Of a stretch of DNA of 64,000 nt, positions 54,369 to 62,912 are shown piece after piece. The position numbers and the translations under genes were made by a program. The stretch is from Parablautia muri. Lineage in GTDB: Bacteria > Bacillota > Clostridia > Lachnospirales > Lachnospiraceae. The stretch is taken from contig NZ_QZDT01000002.1 in the NCBI RefSeq assembly GCF_009917485.1, forward strand, positions 62,001 through 126,000, in the 5' to 3' direction. The notes beneath the pieces are model-generated. The model had not been told where the DNA came from and did no database searches. It saw only the letters and a list, made by a program, of their open reading frames with translations. Numbering within the stretch: position 1 is the stretch's first letter; every line of letters starts with the position of its first letter.

Positions 54369-54974
54369 TTAAAACATATTTTTCAAGGCAAGTTTTAGGA
54401 TTGTTTCTACATCCATGTCCTCATGATCAGGAACTGCCTTTACTGCCTTAAGCGCATCTGCCGGAGAATATCCAAGGGCTGTCAAGGCTTCCACAGCTTC
54501 ATTTCTGGCATGGCTGTCCCCTGATAAATTGGTCTGCGTCTGTACCATCTCCTTGTGGATTGTCGTATCCTCCAATGAAATTTTATCCTTAAGGTCAAGA
54601 ATCACCCTCTCTGCCGTCTTCTTGCCTACTCCCGGAGCCTTGGCAATAGCCGCCGCATCGCCTGAAAGGACTGCAAAACGCAGAGCATCCGCATTCATTA
54701 CCGATAAAATTGCCAGCCCTCCTTTCGGCCCAATGCCATTTACCGTTATCAGCTTTTTAAATACCTCTAAATCATCCCTGGTTAAAAAACCATATAAAAT
54801 AAACATATCCTCCCTGACACAGGTGTAGGTATACAGTTTAATATCCCCGCCTATTCCCGGAAGGCTTGCGGCTGTTCCTGTGGAAATACGAACGTTAACC
54901 CCAAAGTTTCCCGTATCCACCACCACATTTTCTTCTGTAAGATCAGTAATCTTTCCTTTGACAAATGCAATCAT
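54369..54974 (-). CDS. ruvA: Holliday junction DNA-binding protein RuvA
   Basis: Tetrameric protein that holds four-way junctions for RuvB; 201 residues. The OB-fold start MIAFVKGKITDLTEENVVVDTG, the helix-hairpin-helix segments VNGIGPKGGLAILSVM and APGVGKKTAERVILDLKDK, and the C-terminal ALTALGYSPADALKAVKAV domain are all present. The ATG follows the TAG of the upstream gene directly (TAGATG). Confidence 0.96.
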   Translation of the reverse strand: MIAFVKGKITDLTEENVVVDTGNFGVNVRISTGTAASLPGIGGDIKLYTYTCVREDMFILYGFLTRDDLEVFKKLITVNGIGPKGGLAILSVMNADALRFAVLSGDAAAIAKAPGVGKKTAERVILDLKDKISLEDTTIHKEMVQTQTNLSGDSHARNEAVEALTALGYSPADALKAVKAVPDHEDMDVETILKLALKNMF

Positions 54975-55478
54975 CTATGTAATTCCTTTCGATACAATTG
55001 TTTGAATATAAGGTAATACCAAAGAAGAAACCATCCCAATTACAATACCGGTAATCAATCCTGCAATCATCAGCGCAGGCAAATAATAAAATACTCCGTA
55101 AGTTTTGACCACAAAAGCGGCAATCAAAAGCTGCCCCATATTATGTGCCACCCCGCCCACCGCGCTGACCACAGGCACATGAAAGCTTCGGCTCTCTTTT
55201 AATCCCGTCATCACAATTGCACTTAAGACCGCTCCTGAGAGGGAATATAGAATCATAAAAAGATTACCAAACATAAGGCCGCTAAGCAGCGCTTTTCCCA
55301 TGGTTAAAAAAAGCGCTTCTTTCCATCCGAATAAATATAAGCACAATACTACAGCCAAATTGGCAAGCCCCAGCTTAATACCCGGAATTCCAATCTGCAA
55401 GGAGATTAAGGTTTCTATATAGGAGAGAATCAGTGCAAAAGCCAATAAAAGTCCCAAATAAGCCGTTTTCATTTTCAT
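54975..55478 (-). CDS. Gx transporter family membrane protein
   Basis: Integral membrane protein of 167 residues of the Gx / heptaprenyl diphosphate synthase component I family (ECF-S-like). The start AYLGLLLAFALILSYIETLIS and the motif GIKLGLANLAVVLCLYLFG, plus VGGVAHNMGQLLIAAFVV, are diagnostic. It follows the NusG-II gene by 2 bases; this pair often appears together in Clostridia. The substrate is not known. Confidence 0.85.
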   Translation of the reverse strand: MKMKTAYLGLLLAFALILSYIETLISLQIGIPGIKLGLANLAVVLCLYLFGWKEALFLTMGKALLSGLMFGNLFMILYSLSGAVLSAIVMTGLKESRSFHVPVVSAVGGVAHNMGQLLIAAFVVKTYGVFYYLPALMIAGLITGIVIGMVSSLVLPYIQTIVSKGIT

Positions 55479-55480
55479 TT

Positions 55481-55864
55481 TTAGTAAGTGACCGCATCCG
55501 GTGCACCCTCCTTGTTTGATTCAATCCGTATCACTAGCTTGTGGGGAAGACATATGATACTCTCACCATTTCTGCTAATTTCTCTTTGACGCGTACAAAG
55601 GCCATCCGGACAGTCAGCCTCCGCCACAGAAACCTTCCCATCCTGTATTACCATCAAATTATAGTGTTCCTCCTCATAGGGAAGCAAAACGCTCTGATTC
55701 TCCAGAACATCATACACACCTATTTCCTCCCCATCCTGAAAAACCCTGACCCTGCCGTCATTCATATCTGCTCTTTCATTTAGTAGAAGTGGAATTATCC
55801 AAAATAAAAAAGCAGCTAATATAATTCCCGAAATTATAGTGATATCTTTTCTTACTTTGCCCAT
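55481..55864 (-). CDS. NusG domain II-containing protein
   Basis: Exported or membrane-anchored small protein of 127 residues. A transmembrane helix at about residues 8-28 is followed by the NusG_II domain: VRVFQDGEEIGVYDVLENQ, the paired-cysteine ADCPDGLCTRQREISRNGE and IICLPHKLVIRIES. The CxxxxC arrangement is typical. It is co-transcribed with the Gx gene. Function is unknown; a redox or lipid role is speculation. Confidence 0.85.
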   Translation of the reverse strand: MGKVRKDITIISGIILAAFLFWIIPLLLNERADMNDGRVRVFQDGEEIGVYDVLENQSVLLPYEEEHYNLMVIQDGKVSVAEADCPDGLCTRQREISRNGESIICLPHKLVIRIESNKEGAPDAVTY

Positions 55865-55876
55865 GGGAACATTCTA

Positions 55877-56764
55877 TCATGTGCGAACATATGTTTCAAG
55901 ATTTTTTATCTCTAAAAGCGCCACTAAGTTTCCTCTTTTCCCTTGACTGGCCCGATGGGAAAAAAGATATCGGCTGTTGCAGCAGGTACAGATATCTGTA
56001 ATCGCTAAATGCTCTCTGGCTATACCTGCCTTTAATAAAATCCGCTTATTTGCCTCCCACAAATCCAACTGATACTTTCCTTCTTTTTTTCCTTCTGTAA
56101 GTATGTATTCCCACTCCTTTGGAAAGTTCCTTTTAAAAACTTCGGCCGCATCCTCGCCTACCTCATAGCAGTCCTTACAGATGGATGGGCCTATTGCTGC
56201 CACAACATCCTCCGGCCTGGTGCCAAAGGACTTGTTCATAGCCTCCAGCATCTTTTCTCCCATACGGTTTACAGTTCCGCGCCAGCCGGAATGGGCAAGG
56301 CCAATGGCTTTGCTTTTTGTATCCACAAAGTATAGGGGCACGCAATCAGCATAAGAGGTACACAACACTATCCCTGGCCTGTTTGTGATAAGACCATCTA
56401 TATCATCATAATCGGCGGGATATCGCACGCCCTTACCGCAGTCCTCCTCTGTCACAAGCCGTATATTTGTGGTGTGTGTCTGCTTTGCACATACAAACCG
56501 GTCCGGTGTGGTTTCCATAACCTCTGCCAGCCTTCTAAAATTTTCATCCACCGCCTCCTTGCTGTCTCCTCTTGTATAGCTTAGGTTCATCGTTGCATAA
56601 ATCCCCTCACTGACACCGCCCATTCTGGTTGAAAATAAATGCCTTATCATTTCAAACTGCTCAAGCAGGGGAAATGTCAAATAGGGAATCTGTTTATACT
56701 GTCGTACCAGCATAGGCGGCTTTGCCATATTGTTGTTACTGTCAGCTTTTCGTATTAATTGCAT
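55877..56764 (-). CDS. pgeF: Multicopper oxidase-like PgeF (YfiH/purine nucleoside enzyme)
   Basis: YfiH-family protein of 295 residues; members act on adenosine/inosine or edit peptidoglycan precursors. It shows FSTRMGGVSEGIYATMNLSYTRGD, VCAKQTHTTNIRLV (metal histidine), LCTSYADCVPLYFVD and LAHSGWRGTVNRMGE (cysteine and histidine ligands), and CTCCNSRYLFSHRAS. The ATG at 56764 follows GGAGG by nine bases; an ATG 15 codons earlier has no site. Confidence 0.9.
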   Translation of the reverse strand: MQLIRKADSNNNMAKPPMLVRQYKQIPYLTFPLLEQFEMIRHLFSTRMGGVSEGIYATMNLSYTRGDSKEAVDENFRRLAEVMETTPDRFVCAKQTHTTNIRLVTEEDCGKGVRYPADYDDIDGLITNRPGIVLCTSYADCVPLYFVDTKSKAIGLAHSGWRGTVNRMGEKMLEAMNKSFGTRPEDVVAAIGPSICKDCYEVGEDAAEVFKRNFPKEWEYILTEGKKEGKYQLDLWEANKRILLKAGIAREHLAITDICTCCNSRYLFSHRASQGKRGNLVALLEIKNLETYVRT

Positions 56765-56817
56765 TTTCAATAACCTCCATTGTCTGTCTTCCTTTAACAT
56801 ATACGCCATATTATCTT

Positions 56818-57213
56818 TTACCAGGAAAATGTTTGCTTTCCTGTATCATAGGGAAAAGCATTTTGGTACCAGCTAACCGTTTCCCCGGATATTGCTACCA
56901 CATCATAGCGAATTTGCCGTGTGCTCTCTAACGGATGCCGGATTCTGTAATAATCTGAAACAAGACATATCTTTCTTTGTTTTGCAGGAACTACTGCATC
57001 TTCCGGCGTTCCTGACATGGTACTTTTTCTGTATTTTACTTCCACAAAAACAAGGCAGTTGTCATGGATACCAATTAAATCCACTTCCCCCTGCCTGCAT
57101 CTGAAATTTTTTGCCAAAAGCGTAAATCCGTTTTCTTCAAGGTATGCTGCTGCTTTTTCCTCATATCTTTTTCCGATTTCCTTTTGATTCAAGCACGCAT
57201 CCTCACTTTGCAT
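56818..57213 (-). CDS. yraN: YraN family (UPF0102) endonuclease-like protein
   Basis: Predicted PD-(D/E)XK nuclease-fold protein of 131 residues. The fold core is GKRYEEKAAAYLEENGFTLLAKNFRC followed by EVDLIGIHDNCLVFVEVKYRKS (D, E and K of the active site). The ATG at 57213 overlaps the ylqH stop; a TTG at 57192 with GAGG eight bases upstream may be the real start, giving MNQKEIGKRYEEKAA, closer to the family. The biological role is unknown. Confidence 0.85.
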   Translation of the reverse strand: MQSEDACLNQKEIGKRYEEKAAAYLEENGFTLLAKNFRCRQGEVDLIGIHDNCLVFVEVKYRKSTMSGTPEDAVVPAKQRKICLVSDYYRIRHPLESTRQIRYDVVAISGETVSWYQNAFPYDTGKQTFSW

Positions 57214-57499
57214 TAGCCATCTTAGCCTTAATCTTATCCATAGCATCTACAAACACAAGTATTTCCGCCACTACCTCATAAAGCTCCGGCGGTATCATAT
57301 CCCCAATTTCCAGACGCGATAAGGTGTCCGCCAATTTATCGTCCCTATGTACCGGAACATCCGATTCTTTTGCTTTTTCTATAATTTTTTCTGCCAGAAT
57401 CCCTTTTCCGCTTGCAATAACCTTAGGCGCATCCTCATTTGGGTCATAAGAAAGGGCTATCGCCTGCTTTACTTTATTTTTTTCTTCCGCCAATTTCAT
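57203..57499 (-). CDS. ylqH: FlhB C-terminal-domain-like protein (YlqH)
   Basis: Stand-alone 98-residue homologue of the cytoplasmic domain of flagellar export switch protein FlhB. Matching parts are AIALSYDPNEDAPKVIASGKGILAEKI, AKESDVPVHRDDKLADTLSRLEIGDMIPPELYEVVAEIL. The autocleavage NPTH motif is replaced by DPNEDA, so it resembles the already cleaved fragment. Bacillus has the same gene after ylqG. No flagellar genes are nearby; the role is unknown. Confidence 0.88.
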   Translation of the reverse strand: MKLAEEKNKVKQAIALSYDPNEDAPKVIASGKGILAEKIIEKAKESDVPVHRDDKLADTLSRLEIGDMIPPELYEVVAEILVFVDAMDKIKAKMANAK

Positions 57500-57639
57500 C
57501 CCCCATTTCCCACAATTCCATTAAACTCTCTGCACCAGCAAAGAACCCCTGCAAGGCATTCTTCTAAATGTAAAGCTTTAAATGCTTACAGATAACTTTT
57601 TATCTTGTGAAGCATGTCTGCAAGACATTCTTCTTATAC

Positions 57640-57692
57640 GAAGTATTAGGGTTTCTAAGTCCGTGTTTTTTACGGACTTAGAAATTCTCTTC
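57640..57692. repeat. Nested hairpin between ylqG and ylqH
   Basis: A perfect 12-bp stem TTTCTAAGTCCG / CGGACTTAGAAA (57652-57663, 57673-57684) lies inside an outer CGAAG / CTTCG pairing. It begins 4-12 bases past the ylqG stop. No T-tract follows on the minus strand. The rest of 57500-57695 has no gene. Confidence 0.55.
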
Positions 57693-57695
57693 GTG

Positions 57696-59291
57696 TTAGG
57701 CTCTGGCATCGAAGGAATAGCCCGCCAGCACGGAAACGTTTTTCCCCTGCTTTAAAATTTCATTCATTACATTTGTATTTTCATCCCGATTGATAAATTC
57801 CGCAGTCATGGAATATCCTCTGCGTGCAAGTCTGTCGTTTAACAGATCAATATTTTGCGCTATCAAATCAAGGGATCTGTCATCCTGTAAGTAAAATTTG
57901 GTAGAAACCTTCTGGTTCCGCAAGGAAACATGTACATCCACACTGCCTAAATGTTCCATATCCAGATGTAGCAAAGCGCTTACGCTCCCATCTTTTTTGG
58001 CCAAACTCTTTTTGTTGGTGTAGACAAAAAGCTCCCCGTTCGCATTCTTTCCCTGCATTTTTAAAGGAATCTGGACATAAGTGAAAACATGATTCATCTG
58101 ATTCATAAAATCTATATTATTTGTAACATTTGAAACTGTCTTCGCAAGTGCCGTATCTCCCCTTGCACTTTGGGCCAAAACCTGGCTTAAGCGATTCATT
58201 TGGCTGTTTAAGCGCTCATAAAGCTTATCCACACTGTGTTCTTCCGCCACCTCCTCTGGAGGCAGAAGCCATTGCCTGTTCATCTCATTTTTCAAAAGGG
58301 TCTTAAACGCCTTACTCTCTAACAATTCAAAAGCAGCTTCCCGCTCTGGCAGGGCTTCCTTTTGCAAAAGCTTATGTATTTCATTTAGCAGCTCCTGCCC
58401 GCTCATACGGTTTTGACTGATGGCAGACGTAATATGCTCCGGAACCCCCGCCTGCTTTAAATGGCTGACCAATGCCTCCCTTTCTTCTCCCGAAAGGAAA
58501 GAAAGCGCCCCGTCTTTTCCTTCCATTAGAGCTGCGCTCTCCTTCTCTCCAAGGCCTGCCTGATTTGCCACTTCCGTCTGCTCCATTCCTTTGCCGTTTT
58601 CCAGCAAAGCGCCCAGTACATCCTTATAAAAAGCAAGACCTTCCGCTCTCCCGCTCTCCCCTGTAATTTCCTGAAAGCTTTGTGTAAAGGCATCCGCAAT
58701 ATCGGAAAGACTTTCACTTAACTGATGCTGGTAATTCTTATATGCTTCAAACTGTTCCATATTCTCCGGTGTTATGGGCAAAGAAAGCCTCTGCATCTGA
58801 ACCAGCGTCTGTATATCCGTCTGTGGGTAAGCGCTGACCAGACGATTCATTTGATAAAGAGACTGTCTGTCTATGGGAAGTCCCTCCTGCATCATAGCCT
58901 TTACCATGCCGGCTGTTATGCTGTTTTCCGGAATGCCGGCAGCCATCAAAGCCTTTGATATATTGGGATCCTGGCTTAAATTTTCAAAAAGCGGGCTTAA
59001 CAGAATTTTAGTTGAACTGTTATTTTTTATCTGAAAGCTCAGCAGCTGCCCCGGCAGGGCTGACATACTTCCTTCCAGCTTAGCTTGCAGCAATTGATTT
59101 TTACCCAGCGAAATTAAAATATCGCTGCCATCTCTTGCTAAGACCTCGCCGCTAATCACCTGGCCTGGCAGCTTGCCGAGTATGGCCTGCATCCCATTCT
59201 TAAGTCCCTGTTCCATGGAAGAAGGGCTTTCTGTCCCTGTATTTTCAACGTAGTTCTGATTCAATTGATTGATATAGGCTGAAAGCTTCAT
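57696..59291 (-). CDS. ylqG: YlqG-like protein (flagellar hook-length-control-like C-terminus)
   Basis: Large cytoplasmic protein of 531 residues, identified mainly by position (rnhB-ylqG-ylqH as in Bacillus). The N-terminus (MKLSAYINQLNQNY) is followed by glutamine-rich helical segments. The last 130 residues (IPLKMQGKNANGELFVYTNKK, LHLDMEHLGSVDVHVSLRNQKVSTKFYL) look like the FliK C-terminal domain. An AAAGGAG seven bases before the ATG at 59291 sets the start. Function unknown; pairing with the FlhB-like YlqH is suggestive. Confidence 0.72.
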   Translation of the reverse strand: MKLSAYINQLNQNYVENTGTESPSSMEQGLKNGMQAILGKLPGQVISGEVLARDGSDILISLGKNQLLQAKLEGSMSALPGQLLSFQIKNNSSTKILLSPLFENLSQDPNISKALMAAGIPENSITAGMVKAMMQEGLPIDRQSLYQMNRLVSAYPQTDIQTLVQMQRLSLPITPENMEQFEAYKNYQHQLSESLSDIADAFTQSFQEITGESGRAEGLAFYKDVLGALLENGKGMEQTEVANQAGLGEKESAALMEGKDGALSFLSGEEREALVSHLKQAGVPEHITSAISQNRMSGQELLNEIHKLLQKEALPEREAAFELLESKAFKTLLKNEMNRQWLLPPEEVAEEHSVDKLYERLNSQMNRLSQVLAQSARGDTALAKTVSNVTNNIDFMNQMNHVFTYVQIPLKMQGKNANGELFVYTNKKSLAKKDGSVSALLHLDMEHLGSVDVHVSLRNQKVSTKFYLQDDRSLDLIAQNIDLLNDRLARRGYSMTAEFINRDENTNVMNEILKQGKNVSVLAGYSFDARA

Positions 59292-59304
59292 GGACGCTCC
59301 TTTC

Positions 59305-60072
59305 TCACTTATTCTCTGTAAAATTCTTAATAAAGCTTTTTCGGTGTATGGGTGTAGGCCCCAATTTTCTAATGGCATCAATGTGTTCCTTCACTCCATA
59401 TCCCTTATGTGCCGCAAAGCCATATCCCGGATAAACACTATCATATTCTACCATCATTCGATCTCTGGTAACCTTAGCGATAATGCTGGCCGCCGCGATA
59501 GATACGCTTTTGGCATCCCCTTTCACAATCGGAACCTGTTTCATAGATACCTCCGGTATGGTTACAGCGTCATTTAAAAGTAAATCCGGTACAACCTGCA
59601 GTCTGCTGATTGCTTCCCGCATAGCCTCATAGGTGGACTGTAAAATGTTGATTTCGTCAATCCGTTCCGGCGACACAAAACCCAGACCTGTTGCAACAGC
59701 CTGCTCCATGATTACCTCATACAATTCTTCTCTTTTTTTTTCGGTCAATTGCTTCGAATCATTAAGATATAAAATTTCACAATCCTTCGGTAAAATAACT
59801 GCACTGGCAACTACCGGCCCGGCCAGCGGCCCTCTCCCCACCTCATCAACGCCGCATATCAAAGAAAAAGAAGCATATTTTTTTTCAAATTCTTTCATTT
59901 TCTCCGTGCGGGCCAGCTCTTTCTCGTATTCATCTATCTTCTTCTCCGCCCTTTTTACAAGCGCTGTTACTCCTGTGCGGCCATCTGTACCATATGTATT
60001 TATAAAAGCAGGCAGCTCACTTAAATTGGCTGCCTGCAGAATCTCCCTGATTTCACTTATCTTTTTTTCCAT
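59305..60072 (-). CDS. rnhB: Ribonuclease HII
   Basis: Degrades RNA in RNA-DNA hybrids and removes misincorporated ribonucleotides; 255 residues. The catalytic pair D76-E77 is in ICGVDEVGRGPLAGPVV; LLNDAVTIPE and the SIIAKVTRDRMM region carry the remaining acidic residues. A 70-residue N-terminal helical extension precedes the core, as in Firmicutes RnhB. It lies in the rbgA-rnhB-ylqG order. Confidence 0.95.
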   Translation of the reverse strand: MEKKISEIREILQAANLSELPAFINTYGTDGRTGVTALVKRAEKKIDEYEKELARTEKMKEFEKKYASFSLICGVDEVGRGPLAGPVVASAVILPKDCEILYLNDSKQLTEKKREELYEVIMEQAVATGLGFVSPERIDEINILQSTYEAMREAISRLQVVPDLLLNDAVTIPEVSMKQVPIVKGDAKSVSIAAASIIAKVTRDRMMVEYDSVYPGYGFAAHKGYGVKEHIDAIRKLGPTPIHRKSFIKNFTENK

Positions 60073-60094
60073 CTTATCCCCATACCTCTCTTAA

Positions 60095-60640
60095 CTATTG
60101 GTGCTTGATAAATCCAAATTTCCCGAAAGGCCAAATCCTCATCCAAGCCTTTCCAACCAGTTCGTCCCTGTGAATATTTCCCACCACCGGGTCACGGCTG
60201 TCAGAGCTGTTATTCCTGTTATCCCCCATGACAAAATATTCATCTTCTCCCAGCGTAATAGGCTCATATGCGCGTCCTGGATCCGCAATTATTTCTTTTC
60301 CATAGGATTCTGTAAGGATGTTTCCATCAATGTATATAATACCATATTCGTCAATATAAACCGTTTCCCCCGGAAGTCCGATAATTCTTTTGATATAAAA
60401 GGTTTTTTCCTCATATCGGAACGGAAAAACGATAATGTCATACCGTTTCGGCTCCTCAAAGCGATAGGAAATTTTATCCACAATTAAGTTATCGCCATCA
60501 TGTAAGGTTGGCTCCATAGATGCCCCGCTTACCTTTGTTCGCTGTCCAACATAAGTTACAACCAAAAAGGTCGCTACCAGGACAAACAATAAATATAGAC
60601 TTGTGCTCAATATTTCTTTCAGTTTCTTATTCACAGCCAC
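60095..60640 (-). CDS. lepB: Signal peptidase I (copy 1)
   Basis: Membrane serine protease that removes secretory signal peptides, 181 residues. One N-terminal transmembrane helix (residues 11-30) is followed by the catalytic serine S41 in GASMEPTL and the lysine K84 in FYIKRIIGLPGE. Box D/E is YFVMGDNRNNSSDSRDP. It overlaps rbgA by 10 bases. A second, diverged copy lies on the other side of rbgA. Confidence 0.94.
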   Translation of the reverse strand: MAVNKKLKEILSTSLYLLFVLVATFLVVTYVGQRTKVSGASMEPTLHDGDNLIVDKISYRFEEPKRYDIIVFPFRYEEKTFYIKRIIGLPGETVYIDEYGIIYIDGNILTESYGKEIIADPGRAYEPITLGEDEYFVMGDNRNNSSDSRDPVVGNIHRDELVGKAWMRIWPFGKFGFIKHQ

Positions 60641-61482
60641 TCCTCCGGACGCTCTAAAGTAATATTTCCAAGCTTGCCACTTCTAAAATCCTCCAGCACC
60701 ATTGCGGATGCTCTTGGCAGATCAGGAACTTCTCCTTTTCGGAAACAACGTCTGCTGATACAAATCTCCTCCAGGGTCTTATATGCGTCCTCATGTATTA
60801 TGATTTGATAGCGCTCCTTCAAAAGAGAGGGATATTCTTTTTGTAAATAGCCAATCAACGTTCCCGCAAGTTCTTCCATAGGAAGAAGCTCGTCTTTGAT
60901 AGAACCAATCATAGCCAGCTTTTCTCCCACCGCCTGATTATCAAACCTGGGCCATAAAATCCCCGGTGTATCTAAAAGCTCAACCTCCTTGTTAAGGCGT
61001 ATCCATTGTTTTCCCTTGGTAACACCTGGTTTGTTCCCTGTCTTGGTACAGGCCCTTCCGGCAAAAGAATTGATGAAAGTAGATTTCCCAACATTGGGAA
61101 TGCCTGCAACCATAGCGCGGACCGGCCTGCCTATAATACCCCGCTTTCTGTCCCGGTCTATTTTTTCCTTGCAGGCTTCTTTGATAAGGGGCCAAATACT
61201 CTTTATCCCAGCTCCGGTCCTCGCATTAATCTCCTGCACCCAAAATCCCTTTTCTTTAAAATACTCTGTCCACTGTACATTACGGTTCTTATCTGCTAAA
61301 TCCGCCTTATTCAGCAAAATTATCCTTGACTTATGCTTGCCCAGCTCATCTATGTCCGGATTTCTGCTGCTCATAGGCACCCTTGCATCCAGCAGCTCTA
61401 TTACCAGATCTATCAGCTTCAAGTCCTCCTGCATCATGCGTTTCGCTTTCGTCATATGCCCCGGATACCATTGATAATTCAT
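60631..61482 (-). CDS. rbgA: Ribosome biogenesis GTPase RbgA (YlqF)
   Basis: Circularly permuted GTPase needed for late 50S assembly; 283 residues. The motif order is permuted: G4 ILLNKADLADK precedes G1 GIPNVGKSTFINSFAG, then G3 LLDTPGILWP. The start NYQWYPGHMTKAKRMMQ is diagnostic. Its Shine-Dalgarno sequence, ATGGAGGACTAAG, is present twice around an inserted palindromic element (61485-61574). Confidence 0.95.
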   Translation of the reverse strand: MNYQWYPGHMTKAKRMMQEDLKLIDLVIELLDARVPMSSRNPDIDELGKHKSRIILLNKADLADKNRNVQWTEYFKEKGFWVQEINARTGAGIKSIWPLIKEACKEKIDRDRKRGIIGRPVRAMVAGIPNVGKSTFINSFAGRACTKTGNKPGVTKGKQWIRLNKEVELLDTPGILWPRFDNQAVGEKLAMIGSIKDELLPMEELAGTLIGYLQKEYPSLLKERYQIIIHEDAYKTLEEICISRRCFRKGEVPDLPRASAMVLEDFRSGKLGNITLERPEEWL

Positions 61483-61484
61483 CT

Positions 61485-61574
61485 TAGTCCTCCATTCTTT
61501 CCAGTGCCCTCAAATTTGGGCGAAAGCACAAATTTATTGTGTGAAAAATTTATTTTTCACACTAGTCCTCCATT
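61485..61574 (-). repeat. CAAATTTG-type palindromic element with 12-bp flanking duplication at rbgA
   Basis: The 12-bp plus-strand sequence TAGTCCTCCATT occurs at 61485-61496 and again at 61563-61574, flanking 66 bp. Inside, on the minus strand, are a TGTGAAAAAT / ATTTTTCACA hairpin and two AAATTTG blocks. The duplicated sequence contains the rbgA Shine-Dalgarno. This is the cleanest of the copies in the window. Confidence 0.82.
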
Positions 61575-61602
61575 ATGATTCACAGTTTGTCTGAAATTTC
61601 AA

Positions 61603-62187
61603 TCATTTTACCAGGCCCATGGTTTCTTCATCACAATTCATTTTAAACCATGCCCGTCCGGCAATCGTCTCTTTTTTTATTGGTCCAATATTTCCGGAAC
61701 GACTGTCTTCACTGATGTTGCGGTTATCTCCAAGTACAAAATACTCATCGCTCTCTAGCAGGATTTCAGTCTCTGCAATTCCTGCGTCCGCAATCTTGTC
61801 ATAGGATTCATCTTCCGCAAGAAGCTCTCCATTAATATATACATAACCGTTTATAATCTGCACCCGTTCCCCCGGTAATCCAATCACACGTTTTAAATAA
61901 TAATGAGAGTTGGGGTTCCCATTAGGCAAAAAGGCAATGATATCTCCTCTTTTTGGTGAAAGCATTTTATAGACAAACCTGTTAATCAGCACTTCCTGTC
62001 CATTATAAAGTGCAGGCTCCATAGATACCCCAATCATACTGATTTTCATACCAATCGAAAAAACAATGACAAAGGCCAGCAGAACAGCCGCAAAGCAGTA
62101 GAAAAGTGTAACAAATATCTCCCGTACCATCTCCCTGCTGATTCGTTTTTTCTTTTCGTAAAAAGTTAAACCCTTATGCCTTGCCAT
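61603..62187 (-). CDS. lepB: Signal peptidase I (copy 2)
   Basis: Second type I signal peptidase, 194 residues. Numbering from the ATG at 62187, the transmembrane helix spans about residues 22-50, the serine is S55 in GVSMEPAL and the lysine K99 in YYLKRVIGLPGE; YFVLGDNRNISEDSRSG follows. GAGG lies ten bases upstream of this ATG; an ATG three codons earlier abuts it. Its N-terminus is longer and more basic than that of copy 1. Firmicutes commonly carry several SipS-type enzymes. Confidence 0.93.
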   Translation of the reverse strand: MARHKGLTFYEKKKRISREMVREIFVTLFYCFAAVLLAFVIVFSIGMKISMIGVSMEPALYNGQEVLINRFVYKMLSPKRGDIIAFLPNGNPNSHYYLKRVIGLPGERVQIINGYVYINGELLAEDESYDKIADAGIAETEILLESDEYFVLGDNRNISEDSRSGNIGPIKKETIAGRAWFKMNCDEETMGLVK

Positions 62188-62341
62188 ACAATTCATTCCT
62201 CATCTGTCAGTACAAATAACCTTCCTTAGCTAAGCCCTAAATGCTCTTGGCATTGCCGCCGGCTTTGCACAGACAGGGCCTGCATACCATAAACTTAGCC
62301 ATTACAACTGCCACATTTCATATTATCATATTTCCAAGCAT

Positions 62342-62372
62342 AAGAAAAGGACAATTGTATTATCAATTGCCC
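62342..62372 (-). terminator. Intrinsic terminator after rplS
   Basis: Minus-strand stem GGGCAATTG / CAATTGTCC (one G-U pair) with a 6-base loop, then TTTTCTTA. It lies about 70 bases past the rplS stop. The rest of the 62188-62441 gap shows only a degenerate GC-rich hairpin near 62250-62290. Confidence 0.7.
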
Positions 62373-62441
62373 TGCTCTCATCCCATGCATCGTAACAATT
62401 CAGTCAAACTGAGCCGTTACCTTCCATCATTTATGCACAAA

Positions 62442-62786
62442 TTATTTAATCATTTCCTTTACTTTCGCACGTTTCCCTACACGCTCCCTTAAGTAGAACA
62501 ATTTAGCCCGTCTTACCTTACCTCTGCGAACTACTTCTACCTTTTCCACATTAGGGGAATAAATAGGCCAGGTCTTTTCAACGCCAACACCGCTGGAAAA
62601 CTTTCTTACAGTAAAGGTCTTCCTTGCGCCTGTTCCCTGCTTCTTCATAACTACGCCTTCGAAAACCTGAATTCTCTCACGGTTTCCTTCCTTGATTCTG
62701 CCGTATACCTTAACGGTATCGCCTACATTAAAATCTGCAACTTCCTTAAGCTGCTCAGCTTCAATACTTCTAATAATATCGTTCAT
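62442..62786 (-). CDS. rplS: 50S ribosomal protein bL19
   Basis: Large-subunit protein at the subunit interface, 114 residues. The family sequence is clear: [72 protein letters not shown]. It follows trmD as usual. The 126-base trmD-rplS gap could host an L19 leader, but no structure was convincing. Confidence 0.97.
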   Translation of the reverse strand: MNDIIRSIEAEQLKEVADFNVGDTVKVYGRIKEGNRERIQVFEGVVMKKQGTGARKTFTVRKFSSGVGVEKTWPIYSPNVEKVEVVRRGKVRRAKLFYLRERVGKRAKVKEMIK

Positions 62787-62912
62787 TTTAAACCTCCATC
62801 ATATTAGGTGACGCATCAGATGTTCTTAATACATACGTAGCAGAGGACCATCACAATTTCGCAACACCACTAACTTACCATATTATCGCTTAAATTGCAA
62901 GCAATATTTTTT

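Noticed and set aside
62787-62912. Promoter (TTGCAA-17-TAAGTT) and L19 leader before rplS
   Set aside because: The -10 is poor and no stable fold was evident by eye, so neither was listed as a feature.
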